Shown: one piece after another, positions 9,012-18,069 of the stretch
Numbering within the stretch: position 1 is the first letter of the stretch
Layout: each line of letters starts with the position of its first letter
Made by a program: the position numbers and the translations under genes
Assembly (NCBI GenBank): GCA_019637395.1
Contig: JAHBVR010000014.1
Coordinates: 186,001 to 250,000 of the forward strand
Direction: 5' to 3'
DNA: 64,000 bases
Source of the DNA: Vulcanimicrobiota bacterium
Lineage (GTDB): Bacteria > Vulcanimicrobiota > Xenobia > Xenobiales > JADMJV01
The notes under the pieces: generated by a model
The model's input: the letters and a program-made list of their open reading frames with translations, nothing else
Databases searched by the model: none
Told to the model about the DNA's origin: nothing

Positions 9012-10531
9012 TAGGTGGGGCCGTGGAGCTTGTTGCGGATGGTCAGGAAGCGAGTCAGGCCGACGCCGACCATGGTGGCCAGCATGGCCGCCTGCAGGTG
9101 CATCACCTGGTGCGGGGGATGGCCGGAGTAGTAGATGAGGAATATCGAGAGCGCCAGTCCCCAGAGAATGGAAATTTCCACGTAGAGCTGGGTGGTGCGC
9201 AGCGAATTGCTGGGCTGATGGCGCAGGATGTCGCGCAGCAGCGAGCCGCCTCCGTTGGTGACGGCGGCCAGTAACGGTCCCCATAGCCAGAGCGGTTCGC
9301 AGCGCCACTGCATGGCCACCACCACACCGATGATGGTGAAGCAGGCAAGTCCCAGAGCGTCGCAGAGGATCAGCACGGGGATGTTGTCCACGTCCAGTTC
9401 CAGCAAGCGCTGGACTCGTTCCGGCCAGAACTGGGCGACCAGGCGGAAGAAGAGAAAGCCGGCCAACACCATGATCAAGACTGTCGTCATAATGGTGGGA
9501 TTGCCCACGAAGGCGATGGGCCGGCGGCCAGCGATCAGATCGCGCAGCAATCCTCCTCCCACCGCCGGCGCGGCCGCCATCAGGAAGGCGCCCAGCAGGT
9601 TATAGCCTTCTTTGCGGGCCAAAAAGATGCCCGAAGCGGCCGCCGTGGCCACCGCCAGCAGACCGATGGGCTCAAAGAAAAAGTTGCGCTCCAGCAGGCT
9701 GAGCAGAACCGGATAGTGATAGGCGCGCACGATGGCGGCGGTGGTTCCGTCCCCTTCCATCTCCAGCAGCGCCGCGTCGATGTGCGTGCGCACCTCCGCC
9801 CGCACGCGCTCCTGGCTGTACATGATGTGGGTCTCTTCGCGCGGAATCTCCAGGCGCCGCGAGCCGATTTCGGAGAGCCAGCGGTTGCGCATCACCGTGC
9901 TCAAGCCCGCCAGTTCATCGGCGAAAACCACATCCACCTGGCCGTTGATGAGGCGCGCCATGGTTTCGGCTTCCTGCTTGCTGGCCACCGACTGCAGCCG
10001 GAGCTGGGCATCGTTCAGGAAGGTCTGAACTTCGTCCGGATAGGCATGCCCCAGGGAGTAGCCGATGCGCCATTGATCCTGGCGGGCCAGGTGCAGCAAT
10101 TGCCGGGGATCGCCGGGCAAGCGCCGGTAACTGTCGGTGCGAAAGAAGACGGCATAGTGCAGGCTCAGGTAGGCCACGCTGAAATGTCCGAAGACTTCTC
10201 GCTCGGGAGAGCGATAGGCCAGGCTGAGGGCGTCGAGTTGGCCGTGGCGCAGCATTTCCAGCAATTGGAACCAGTCGTTTTGCACGAAATGCACGCGATA
10301 GCCGGCGCGTGAGCAGGCCTCCCGCACCAGTTCGGTGCTCAGCCCGGTCAGCCGGCTGTCCACGTCGCTCTGCTCGTATTGATACGGATAGATGGGCTCG
10401 GCGCCAATGGTCAGCGTGCCGCGGCTGGCCAGCGGCGGCAGATTGTGGCCGTCCAGTTCATCGGCCAGTCGCGTGATCAGGAAGAGGAGCAGGACCAGCA
10501 CCAGCAGATTGGTGAGCAGATTTTTCATCAA
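9008..10531 (-). CDS. Solute-binding domain fused to TRIC-type (UPF0126) channel
   Basis: 507 residues with an unusual architecture. An N-terminal hydrophobic segment (4-22) is followed by a periplasmic family 3 solute-binding domain (about 37-275: RGTLTIGAEPIYPYQYE, GLSTELVREACSRAGY, DALSLAYRSPER). A seven-helix UPF0126/TRIC membrane domain follows (about 286-500) with both glycine motifs, GGGLLRD (325-331) and GGGSLLRD (427-434). TRIC channels conduct monovalent cations, so the ectodomain could gate the pore by ligand; this is inference. The start overlaps the stop of the PilX-like gene (ATGA at 10528-10531), indicating coupling. Confidence 0.88.
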   Translation of the reverse strand: MMKNLLTNLLVLVLLLFLITRLADELDGHNLPPLASRGTLTIGAEPIYPYQYEQSDVDSRLTGLSTELVREACSRAGYRVHFVQNDWFQLLEMLRHGQLDALSLAYRSPEREVFGHFSVAYLSLHYAVFFRTDSYRRLPGDPRQLLHLARQDQWRIGYSLGHAYPDEVQTFLNDAQLRLQSVASKQEAETMARLINGQVDVVFADELAGLSTVMRNRWLSEIGSRRLEIPREETHIMYSQERVRAEVRTHIDAALLEMEGDGTTAAIVRAYHYPVLLSLLERNFFFEPIGLLAVATAAASGIFLARKEGYNLLGAFLMAAAPAVGGGLLRDLIAGRRPIAFVGNPTIMTTVLIMVLAGFLFFRLVAQFWPERVQRLLELDVDNIPVLILCDALGLACFTIIGVVVAMQWRCEPLWLWGPLLAAVTNGGGSLLRDILRHQPSNSLRTTQLYVEISILWGLALSIFLIYYSGHPPHQVMHLQAAMLATMVGVGLTRFLTIRNKLHGPTY

Positions 10532-12252
10532 TAATGGAAACGGGGGCTGTAGCGACGCAGCAGCGGCTGGTTGCTGGCATAACCGGCCAGCGCCAAGGCC
10601 ACCGTCGTGCTCATATCCGAGGTCTGGCCACCGTAGTCGCGCTGGCTTTCCAGGAAATAGCTGGAGTTGGGTAGCGCTCCGGCCATACCGTTGGGGAGAA
10701 ACTGCCAGGAGGTTCCGTCGTAATGAGCCAGCGACTGGGCCGAGGACTGCGGCGCCTGCTGCCCGGTGGGGACGGCCTGGCAGGTGACCAGGGCGAAGAG
10801 ATCTTTTTTGGCGGTGGCTATCGGGTAAGCTTTGGTGGAATAGCGCAGGTCCAGGGCCTTTTCTTCTTTGAGCTCAATCACCATGCCGTTGCTGCGGAAG
10901 GGCTGGGCGCCGAGGTTGCGGCCGGGCACCGCCCGAGGCAGACTGGCCGAGGGGTCGGACTGGGACAGCTTGTTGACACCGGTGGCGCCGTCCTGGGTGA
11001 CCGAGACCAGCGAGTCTTGATAGGTAAAGAGGTCGCCCTGAATGGCGGAACCCGCCGCGAATTGATTGCCGGAGACGGTCAGCAGATTGACTCCCCCGGC
11101 CTCCTTCCCATAAATGGTGCCGCTGCCGGTGACCCAGAGGTAATTGGTGTCGGGCCGCGGTCCGCCGATGATTTCGGGCTGAGTCTGATCGTCGGGGACT
11201 TTGAGCAGATCCACCACTTTGGTCCAGGTCTTAGCGCTTTCCTCATATTTTAGAATGGCGGGCTCCTTCAGCGGACCGACGGGGGGAGTGATGCTGCCCT
11301 GGCCGGAGGCGTCGTTCTGGAATTTAAAGCCCCGAAAATAAATGTGCCAGGCGTGACAGTAATAGGTCTTGTCCACCCCGACGGCCACGCTGCCGGTGAG
11401 CAGGTAGAGTTCAAAGACAGGTCCTTGATAAACCGAAGTGTCGACTGTGGTCTGGGTGCCGTTGATGTTGACCGTGGTATAGGTGGGGGTTCCATCCACT
11501 TCGCCGTTGATGGTCGGGTCTTTTTTACGCCCCAGGGCGCTGGGGTCCTGAGGAGAGATTACGGGCGTCGGAGTAAATTTATCCTCTTTGAGCTCCACCA
11601 CGTAGGGTCCGTTGCCTTTGGGCAGCTCCTCCGTAATGGGCCCGAATCCCTGGTTGGTCACGGTGCCATTGGCATTCATAAGCGGCTGGAAGTCCTGCAG
11701 GGTGGGAGGTGAGTCCTCCTCTTTCTTTTGGAAAAAAACCGGTCCGCCGCCGGCCGAGAAGGTGTGGGGCAAGACATCGTTGCTGAGAGCGCCCAGTGAC
11801 TGCCACTTGAAGTTGGGGCCCAGAACCGACCAGCCGCTGCCCTGCATGGCGAAAAGATGAGGCTTCAAGCTGCCCGTGGCCAGGCTGTCGGCCAAGCGGA
11901 ATTCTTCGAGCACCCAGTGGCGGTCGGCCCGCACCAGGTTGGAGGAAGCCTGCACATCTAAGGAGAGGATGGTTGGACCCAGGCGCCGCACGCTGGACTG
12001 AACGGTGGCTCCGCTGGCGAAGGAAACTCCGTTGTTGAGCACGGACTCCCAATCGGAGTTGGAGCGCATGAGCTGGATATCTCGATCCAGGATGCCGTCG
12101 GCGGCGAATTCCGCCCGCATTTTGTGGTCCGCCAGCAGCGTCGAACGGATATCTTCGCGGTTGGTCACCACGATGGCAACCGATAGAAAAAAGAGAAAGG
12201 CCGACATAAACAGGGCCGACAGAAGCAGGTTGCCGCGACGTGAGCGGATCAT
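10528..12252 (-). CDS. PilX-like single-pass secreted protein, unknown
   Basis: 574 residues. The N-terminus (MIRSRRGNLLLSALFMSAF) has a basic head and one hydrophobic helix, like PilX/GspK-type pilus-associated proteins but without the Gly-Phe-Thr-Leu-x-Glu cleavage motif. The remaining ~540 residues are polar, Gly/Thr/Asn-rich and probably beta-structured on the outside. No enzyme motif is seen. It is coupled to the downstream SBP-TRIC gene by a 4-base overlap. It faces the GAF/pilin-like gene across a 112-base divergent gap that probably holds both promoters. Confidence 0.7.
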   Translation of the reverse strand: MIRSRRGNLLLSALFMSAFLFFLSVAIVVTNREDIRSTLLADHKMRAEFAADGILDRDIQLMRSNSDWESVLNNGVSFASGATVQSSVRRLGPTILSLDVQASSNLVRADRHWVLEEFRLADSLATGSLKPHLFAMQGSGWSVLGPNFKWQSLGALSNDVLPHTFSAGGGPVFFQKKEEDSPPTLQDFQPLMNANGTVTNQGFGPITEELPKGNGPYVVELKEDKFTPTPVISPQDPSALGRKKDPTINGEVDGTPTYTTVNINGTQTTVDTSVYQGPVFELYLLTGSVAVGVDKTYYCHAWHIYFRGFKFQNDASGQGSITPPVGPLKEPAILKYEESAKTWTKVVDLLKVPDDQTQPEIIGGPRPDTNYLWVTGSGTIYGKEAGGVNLLTVSGNQFAAGSAIQGDLFTYQDSLVSVTQDGATGVNKLSQSDPSASLPRAVPGRNLGAQPFRSNGMVIELKEEKALDLRYSTKAYPIATAKKDLFALVTCQAVPTGQQAPQSSAQSLAHYDGTSWQFLPNGMAGALPNSSYFLESQRDYGGQTSDMSTTVALALAGYASNQPLLRRYSPRFHY

Positions 12253-12364
12253 ACCAGAGAGTTTCTCAGCTCCGAGCGGCCCTTCCTGGCGGCTCAGCCA
12301 ATCTTCAGAAGCACTTCAGCTTCAGGGCAGGATATGCGCGGAGAAAACCAAATTTTCCGTAAGT

Positions 12365-13237
12365 ATGGCGTCTCACCGGGAGATCTTTCAAAAGATGCAG
12401 GCCCTGCTTAAAGGCCGCCAACAGTTGGCCGTGATCGGGAAGCGCAACAACAAGTGGGAAATCCTTTTCAAAACCGGCGATAACTGGGATTTCGGCGAGG
12501 GCTCTCTGCGCTATCGGGTGAGCGAGGCGGTCCATAAAGAAAAAGAGGCTGTGGTCATTATGGATTCGGCCAGGGATGACCGCTTTGTGGCCGGTCCCAG
12601 GCCGGAGTTCCGTTCCGCGCTGTGCTTTCCGGTGACGCTGCCGGGTAAAAAACAGATCACCATCTTTGTGGAAGAACCGGAGCATCCCATGGGATTTTCC
12701 CTGGCGGTGCTGCCCGCCTGGAGGGAGCTGGCCGAGCAATTGGAGGATCTGCAGCCGGCTCCGCCGCCCAAACCAGCTCCGGCCCCCGCCGCCCCACCAC
12801 CCGAAGACTTGGAGCCCCAGCCCCCCAAGGAAGAGGTCAACTGGCCGGCTGTCGGACTCGTTTCTGTGATATTGCTGGCCGCCATCGGTTACGGAATTGT
12901 CAGCTTCCTGCGCTCCCGAGCCGAAAGCCAGTTGGCCGGTTGCACCAGCAATCTGGCCGTGATTGTGGCCGCCTCCAATATGTATGCTCGCGACCACGGG
13001 GGCCACTACCCTAAATCGCTGGATGAATTGGTCGGCACGTATATGTTGGATCTTCCGGTGTGCCCGTGCGCCGGCAGCAACACTTACGGCGATTTGAAAT
13101 ACAGCCAGGAGCCTCCGGGAATGTCGGTGAGCTGCAGCGGCGGTTTTCATCGCAAGCTCTTCAAAGGCTCCGGGGATCCCCAGCACTGGCCCTTTATGGA
13201 ATCGGCTCCCCCGGCGGCGAAGAAAAAGCGCCGTTAG
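12365..13237 (+). CDS. GAF-like domain, membrane helix and pilin-like C-terminal domain
   Basis: 290 residues from the ATG at 12365 (MASHREIFQKMQALLKGRQQ); upstream codons in this frame belong to the antisense of the neighbouring gene. Residues 1-125 resemble a GAF sensory domain, followed by a Pro/Ala-rich linker and a single membrane segment (about 160-180). The C-terminal ~100 residues follow a pattern known from GspG/ComGC-like pilin globular domains: an N-terminal Cys, MYARDHGGHYPKSLDELV, LPVCPCAG, and SCSGGFH. The orientation would place GAF in the cytosol and the pilin-like part outside. It abuts the glycosylase gene with no gap. Confidence 0.65.
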   Translation: MASHREIFQKMQALLKGRQQLAVIGKRNNKWEILFKTGDNWDFGEGSLRYRVSEAVHKEKEAVVIMDSARDDRFVAGPRPEFRSALCFPVTLPGKKQITIFVEEPEHPMGFSLAVLPAWRELAEQLEDLQPAPPPKPAPAPAAPPPEDLEPQPPKEEVNWPAVGLVSVILLAAIGYGIVSFLRSRAESQLAGCTSNLAVIVAASNMYARDHGGHYPKSLDELVGTYMLDLPVCPCAGSNTYGDLKYSQEPPGMSVSCSGGFHRKLFKGSGDPQHWPFMESAPPAAKKKRR

Positions 13238-14062
13238 TTGGTCCTGACCTGGCGCGCGCCCGTTCCCGGCTACGATCTTACTCTTTCCACCAAGTTGCAG
13301 CGCTTCGGCAAAATGGACCCAACCAGCCGGCGTGGCCGGGGAGCCTTCGTGCGCGCCTTTTGGACGACTCAAGGCGCCTGTACGCTGGCTTTGCGCCAGG
13401 CCGGCGCGGAAATCGAAGCGGAACTGCTGGGGCCCGGCGCGGCCGTGGTACGCCACCGGCTGCCCGAGATGTTCCGCTTTCTACCCCAGGAACTCTCACC
13501 GGACTGCGCCCACGCCGGGTTGCGTCAGTTGTCCCGGAGCCTGCGGGGGCTGAAGGTGGGGCCTGTTCCCTGGCCCTTTGACGTGGCTCAGGCCTTTATC
13601 TTGCAACAACGGGTGGCCTTCGAGGAGGCGGCGCGCAGTTTTGGTTCGCTGGTGCATTGCTATGCTCAGCCGGCCCCCGGGCCGCTTCCTCTCAAGTTGC
13701 CACTGCATCCGGAGCAATGGACGCAGATTGGGCTGAACCGCATTCAGCAGGCGGGAGTGGACGCCCAGCGCGCCCGCACCTTGCTGCGGGTGGCCGGGCT
13801 GGGCCTGGAGGTGGATTTGAACAAGCTGGGCGCCACCCGCGGCGTGGGGCCCTGGACTTTCCAGTCGGTGCTCGGCTACGCTATGGGCCATCCCGATGCC
13901 GTTCCCCTGGGTGACCTGCATCTGCCGCGCATTGTGGCGCTGTATTTTCAGCAGCGGCCGGGAGGCGATGAGCGCATGCTGGAACTCCTCGAGCCTTACC
14001 GGGGCCTGCGCTTCCGTATCCTCAACTGGATTATGGCGGCGGCTCACGCCCGAGCTTTCTAG
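13238..14062 (+). CDS. HhH-GPD family DNA glycosylase (3-methyladenine type)
   Basis: 274 residues. The helix-hairpin-helix and catalytic region is LGATRGVGPWTFQSVLGYA followed by PDAVPLGDLHLP, where the Asp in GD matches the catalytic position of AlkA/MagIII-like base-excision glycosylases. The N-terminal part (WRAPVPGYDLTLS) fits the family. The start is a TTG at 13238 directly after the stop of the preceding gene; the ATG at 13313 would remove conserved N-terminal sequence. No iron-sulfur Cys cluster is seen. It likely excises alkylated purines. It ends in a 4-base convergent overlap with the histidine kinase gene. Confidence 0.8.
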   Translation: MVLTWRAPVPGYDLTLSTKLQRFGKMDPTSRRGRGAFVRAFWTTQGACTLALRQAGAEIEAELLGPGAAVVRHRLPEMFRFLPQELSPDCAHAGLRQLSRSLRGLKVGPVPWPFDVAQAFILQQRVAFEEAARSFGSLVHCYAQPAPGPLPLKLPLHPEQWTQIGLNRIQQAGVDAQRARTLLRVAGLGLEVDLNKLGATRGVGPWTFQSVLGYAMGHPDAVPLGDLHLPRIVALYFQQRPGGDERMLELLEPYRGLRFRILNWIMAAAHARAF

Positions 14063-15537
14063 GGGAGGCGGAACCAGAAGGTGGAGCCCCGGCCCAGTTC
14101 GCTGGAAACGCCGATCTGGCCGCCGTGGGCGTGCACCAGGGCGGCGGTCAGCCACAGGCCCAGACCGGTGCCGCCGGCGATGCTGCGGTCGCCCACCCGT
14201 TCGAAGGCGGAGAAGAGCTTCTCTTGATTCTCTTTGGAAATGCCCACGCCGTGGTCGCTGATGCAGACCTGGTTGGCCTGGCGGTGGATGCGAATCTCGC
14301 CTCCATCGGGGCTATATTTGACGGCGTTGGAGAGCAAATTGGCCAACACCTGGCGGATCTTCCGGTCATCCCCCAGAATGGTGCCTTGAACCTCGTTTCT
14401 TACCGTAATCTTCTCCATGTCTTCCCGCTGGGCCGCGCGCAGAAAGCGAATTTCCTCATCCACCAGGGCCGCCAGATTGAGCTGCTCCAGGTTGATTTCC
14501 AAGGGTTTACCCCCCTCGATGGCGGCCAGGTCGAGGTAGTTGATGATCAATTCTTTGGCCCGGCCGCTGGCTCCCAGCAGCAACTCCAGCACGGGGGCTT
14601 GCTTTTCCTTGGGCAGGCGCTCCAGGATGCGCACGCAGTTCTCGATAGCCTGCAGAGGATTCTTCAGATCGTGGCTGGCGATCTGCAAAAAACTGGCCAG
14701 CGCCTCGCGCTGAGCGGCCTGCTGGCGCAGCCGCTCGGAGGACAACCGGGCCGCCAGCAGACCGGCGGCCGCGCAGAAAAACTGAAAATCCAGTTCGCTG
14801 AAGGGCAGCATGGAGCCGGCGCACAGCATGCCGAAGATCTCCTCGTCGTGCTCAAGCGGCACATAAATCGCGCCCTTGATACCGGTAAGCCGGATAGAAT
14901 CGGCATTGGCCATTTCAGCCGGCAGTTCTTTACCGGTGAAAAGCATGGCCTTGCCCTGTTCGGCCGCGAAGTGCGCCAGCGTCGAGCTGGCCGAGCCGGG
15001 CCGCCCGCCCAGGTAGACCAGGCCGCCATCGGCAGCCGGCGGCCAGGCCAGCACGGCCGGGTGATAAGCCAGCGGCACGGCGTCCTGGACGCGTTTGAGC
15101 AACTCCGTCAAAAAATCTTCGGCGAACAGTCCTTCAGTGAGGGCATAAATGGCTTCCAGATACTTGGACTGGTCGCCCAGGGCCATGGTCAGACCGTGGC
15201 TGCCCGAACGGCCGAGCAGGCTCAGCTGGAGCCCGTCGGGCAAGTGGCGGGCGATGGAAAGCCGCGTCTCGCCCAGGGTCAAATGGGTATCGGGCCCCAG
15301 CTTGACCGGGTTTTGCAGGCGAGAACCGTTGAGCCAGCTGCCGTTGCTGCTGCCCAGGTCTTCATACCAAATGCCCTGGGCGTCGGCCCAAATCTCGCCG
15401 TGGCGGGATGAGACGCGCGGGTCGGCCACTTCGATGGGAGCTCCCGAGCCGGTGCGGCCCAAGAGCGTGCGCTGCCCGTCGAACTCGCAGGTGGTCTCCC
15501 CCAAACGGGGGTGAATCAGGCTGATCTGATAAGCCAT
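14059..15537 (-). CDS. FHA-GAF sensor histidine kinase
   Basis: 492 residues, all apparently cytosolic. An N-terminal FHA domain (1-105; GRTGSG, RVSSRHGEIW, LGSSNGSWLNG) reads phosphothreonine. A GAF-like domain spans about 125-270. The dimerisation helix has IASHDLKNPLQ with His289, and the HATPase domain shows NLLSNAVKYSP, ISDHGVGIS and GGTGLGLWL. Fusing FHA to a histidine kinase links Ser/Thr kinase signalling to phosphorelay. No response regulator is adjacent. It diverges from the efflux operon across 79 bases. Confidence 0.92.
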   Translation of the reverse strand: MAYQISLIHPRLGETTCEFDGQRTLLGRTGSGAPIEVADPRVSSRHGEIWADAQGIWYEDLGSSNGSWLNGSRLQNPVKLGPDTHLTLGETRLSIARHLPDGLQLSLLGRSGSHGLTMALGDQSKYLEAIYALTEGLFAEDFLTELLKRVQDAVPLAYHPAVLAWPPAADGGLVYLGGRPGSASSTLAHFAAEQGKAMLFTGKELPAEMANADSIRLTGIKGAIYVPLEHDEEIFGMLCAGSMLPFSELDFQFFCAAAGLLAARLSSERLRQQAAQREALASFLQIASHDLKNPLQAIENCVRILERLPKEKQAPVLELLLGASGRAKELIINYLDLAAIEGGKPLEINLEQLNLAALVDEEIRFLRAAQREDMEKITVRNEVQGTILGDDRKIRQVLANLLSNAVKYSPDGGEIRIHRQANQVCISDHGVGISKENQEKLFSAFERVGDRSIAGGTGLGLWLTAALVHAHGGQIGVSSELGRGSTFWFRLP

Positions 15538-15574
15538 CGAGGAGCCCTTCGCGAGATTTGGCAGCGTCCTGCTC

Positions 15575-15605
15575 TTGACAATATCTTAACCTGGCTCGCG
15601 TTACC
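15575..15605 (+). promoter_or_regulatory. Candidate sigma-70-like promoter of the efflux operon
   Basis: A perfect -35 hexamer TTGACA lies at 15575-15580 in the divergent gap, followed after 17-20 bases by a weak -10 region around CGTTACCC (15598-15605). It points toward the TolC-family start at 15617. The short leader is plausible, but the -10 match is poor. Confidence 0.35.
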
Positions 15606-15616
15606 CTGACCCGGTC

Positions 15617-16864
15617 ATGAAACGACTGCTTCTCCTCCTGGCTCTGACCGGCGGGGTGTCCGCCCAGGAGCCCCTGCGCCTGACGCTTTCCCAGGCGCTC
15701 CAACTGGCCGAGCGCGGCAATCCGGAACTGCACCTGTCCGAGCAAGGCATCGATGTGGCTCGCGGCAACCTGACCATCGCCGGCCAGCGGCCTAATCCCA
15801 CCGTCGGAATCAACACGCCCATCGGTCCGGCCGAACGCAAGCAAGCCCTGCTCTTCGTCATCCCCCTGGAGACGGGCGGCCGGCGCGAGGCCCGCCTGGC
15901 CGTGGCCGAAAGCACCGTCACGGAAGCCGACCTGACCCGCAGACAGATGCAGATGACGGTGCGCAACGGTACTCGCAACGCCTTCGTGGAACTGGCCATG
16001 GCCCGGGCCGCCCTGGAGCAGAGCAAGCGCGACGTCGAGTTCAACGACCGGGTGGTGAGCGCCGCCCAAAAGCGCTTCGAAGCCGGTGAAATCGCCGAGG
16101 CCGAGGTGATCCGGGCCAAATTCGAGCGCGAACAAATCGTGCGCCTGCAATACCCGGCCGAGAACCGGGTGGAGGCGGCCCAGGTCAGCTTCAACCGTCT
16201 GCTCGGGCAAGACTTGCAAACTCCGATCGAGACCGTGGAAGAAGGCTGGCTCTTTCCCACCCCGGAGGACCTGGCCGGCCCCACCTGGCAGCTGCCCGAG
16301 CTGGCCCACCTGCGTGAGATAGCCCGGCAACAACGGCCGGATGTGGCCCTCAGCCAGCAGCAGTCCCAGACCGCCGTGCGCCAGGTGCAGCTGGCTCTGG
16401 CCAACCAGGCGCCGGCCGTCTCGCTGCAGGGCTCGTTGCTCTACAACCCGGCCATGCCGGCCTTCACTTACCTGGCCGGCGTCATGGTGGAAGTGCCTTT
16501 CGGCAGCGACCGTGGGGGAGAAGTCGAGCAGGCCCGGGCCCGCGAGGAAGAGGCGGCTCGCCGCCAGCAAGTGGCGCTGGCCACCGTCGACCAGGCGGTG
16601 GTGCTGGCCTGGAACAAATTTCAGGCGGCTCGCCGCCAGTTCAGCCACGACCTGGAGGTGCTCAAGCCCCAGGCCGAGCGCGTCCTCTATCTGGCCGAAC
16701 GCATCTACGGCATCGGTCAAAGTGATATTACCGAAGTCCTGCTGGTAGGCCAATCCGTCCAGCGCCAGCGCCAGCTGTTGCTGGCCGACTTGACCCAGCT
16801 GCACCAGGCCCTGGGCGAGCTGGAACTGGCCGTCAACTCGAGCCTGGTGGGAGGAAAACCATGA
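15617..16864 (+). CDS. TolC-family outer-membrane efflux protein (CusC/CzcC-like)
   Basis: 415 residues with a signal peptide (MKRLLLLLALTGGVSA) and the repeated coiled-coil/beta pattern of outer-membrane factors (LTLSQALQLAERGNPELHL; VRAKFEREQI-type helices; YGIGQSDITEVLLV near the end). It would form the outer-membrane channel for the pump encoded next. It starts an operon in which the adaptor gene overlaps by 4 bases (ATGA). Length is typical for CzcC/CusC relatives. Confidence 0.9.
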   Translation: MKRLLLLLALTGGVSAQEPLRLTLSQALQLAERGNPELHLSEQGIDVARGNLTIAGQRPNPTVGINTPIGPAERKQALLFVIPLETGGRREARLAVAESTVTEADLTRRQMQMTVRNGTRNAFVELAMARAALEQSKRDVEFNDRVVSAAQKRFEAGEIAEAEVIRAKFEREQIVRLQYPAENRVEAAQVSFNRLLGQDLQTPIETVEEGWLFPTPEDLAGPTWQLPELAHLREIARQQRPDVALSQQQSQTAVRQVQLALANQAPAVSLQGSLLYNPAMPAFTYLAGVMVEVPFGSDRGGEVEQARAREEEAARRQQVALATVDQAVVLAWNKFQAARRQFSHDLEVLKPQAERVLYLAERIYGIGQSDITEVLLVGQSVQRQRQLLLADLTQLHQALGELELAVNSSLVGGKP

Positions 16865-18066
16865 AAACCCGCTCTCTGCTCCTATCCCTGGCGCTGGCCG
16901 GCTGTGGCGCGCCCAAGGCCTCCAAACCGGCCGCCCACACCACTCCGCCCGCCAGTGTGCTGCAGATCTCCAAAGAAACCGAGCTGGCCACCGTGCGCCT
17001 GAGCGAAAAGGCCGAGCAGCGCCTGGGGATTAGCACCGCGCCGGTGCGCCGCCAGTCGGTCCTCAATCGCCGCCCCTATCCCGGCATCGTCGTGGTTCCG
17101 CCGCAAAATCTGACCACCCTGGTGGCGCCTATCACCGGCACTTTGAGCTCGCCCAGACTGACCGTCGGTTCCCGGGTGAACCAGGGAGAACACCTCTTCT
17201 CCTTTACGCCCCTGCTGGTGGATAACTATGCTCTCGGTCCCAGCCAGCAGTTATCCCTCAAGACCTCCGAGCTCTCGCTCAAGCAGAGCGAAGTGGCCAT
17301 CCAGACGCGTATCAACAACGCCAAAGTCGAAGTGGAAGCCTCCCTGATCGACTTCCGCCGCGCCGAACAGCTCTACCAAGAACAGGTGGGCAGCCGCAAG
17401 CGCATGGACGACGCCCGGGCCCGCTGGCAACTGGCTCAGGAAGTGCTGGAATCGGCCCGCCGCGAACTGCACAGCGTCCAGCAGGTTACGCAGCCGAGCA
17501 GCCTTCCCGAAGTCAGGCCGGTCACTCAGGCCTCCCCCCTGAGCGGCACGATTTCCAAAGTGCTGGTCGCCTCCGGTCAGGCCGTTTCGGCCGGCCAGCC
17601 GCTGCTCGAAATCATGAACCTGAAAACTCTCTGGCTGCGGGTGCGCATTCCTCAGGCCGAAGCCGCGGAAATCGAGCGCGGCCAGCCGGCCACCCTGCCC
17701 GGCGGCCGGCAGGCGCAACCCACCAAAGGCGCACCCACCGGCGACCAGCTCACCTCCAGCCTGGATCTCTATTTTCAGTTGCAAAATTACGGGCTGAATC
17801 CCGATCAGAGGGTCGAGGTCTGGCTACCTCTCAAGGGTTCCGGCCAGCACCTGGTGGTGCCCAGCGCGGCGATCTTATACGACATTTATGGAGGTAGCTG
17901 GGTTTATGCACGCACCCAAAGCCACGAATATCATCGCGAACGAGTGCTGGTCGATCACTCCACCGACGACGGTCTGGCCGTGCTGGCCAAAGGGCCGGCC
18001 GTGGGCACCACCGTGGTCGTCAACGGGGCGGCCGAGCTCTTCGGCGTCGAGTTTGGAGCCGACTAG
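16861..18066 (+). CDS. RND efflux periplasmic adaptor lipoprotein (CusB/CzcB-like)
   Basis: 401 residues. The N-terminus LLLSLALAGCG carries a lipobox with Cys17, so the protein is probably anchored in a membrane. Barrel-sandwich halves flank a coiled-coil hairpin: APITGTLSSPRLTVGSRVNQG (about 95-115) and ASPLSGTISKVLVASGQAVSAG (about 222-242), with long helices between. A beta-barrel and membrane-proximal domain follow. It bridges the TolC-like channel and the RND permease, and the start overlaps the preceding stop. Confidence 0.92.
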   Translation: MKTRSLLLSLALAGCGAPKASKPAAHTTPPASVLQISKETELATVRLSEKAEQRLGISTAPVRRQSVLNRRPYPGIVVVPPQNLTTLVAPITGTLSSPRLTVGSRVNQGEHLFSFTPLLVDNYALGPSQQLSLKTSELSLKQSEVAIQTRINNAKVEVEASLIDFRRAEQLYQEQVGSRKRMDDARARWQLAQEVLESARRELHSVQQVTQPSSLPEVRPVTQASPLSGTISKVLVASGQAVSAGQPLLEIMNLKTLWLRVRIPQAEAAEIERGQPATLPGGRQAQPTKGAPTGDQLTSSLDLYFQLQNYGLNPDQRVEVWLPLKGSGQHLVVPSAAILYDIYGGSWVYARTQSHEYHRERVLVDHSTDDGLAVLAKGPAVGTTVVVNGAAELFGVEFGAD

Positions 18067-18069
18067 AGC

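Noticed and set aside
15362-16804. 480-residue minus-strand frame opposite the TolC-family gene
   Set aside because: It is the antisense shadow of a gene with clear TolC motifs; composition is Gly/Leu/Gln/His-rich and lacks domain signals.
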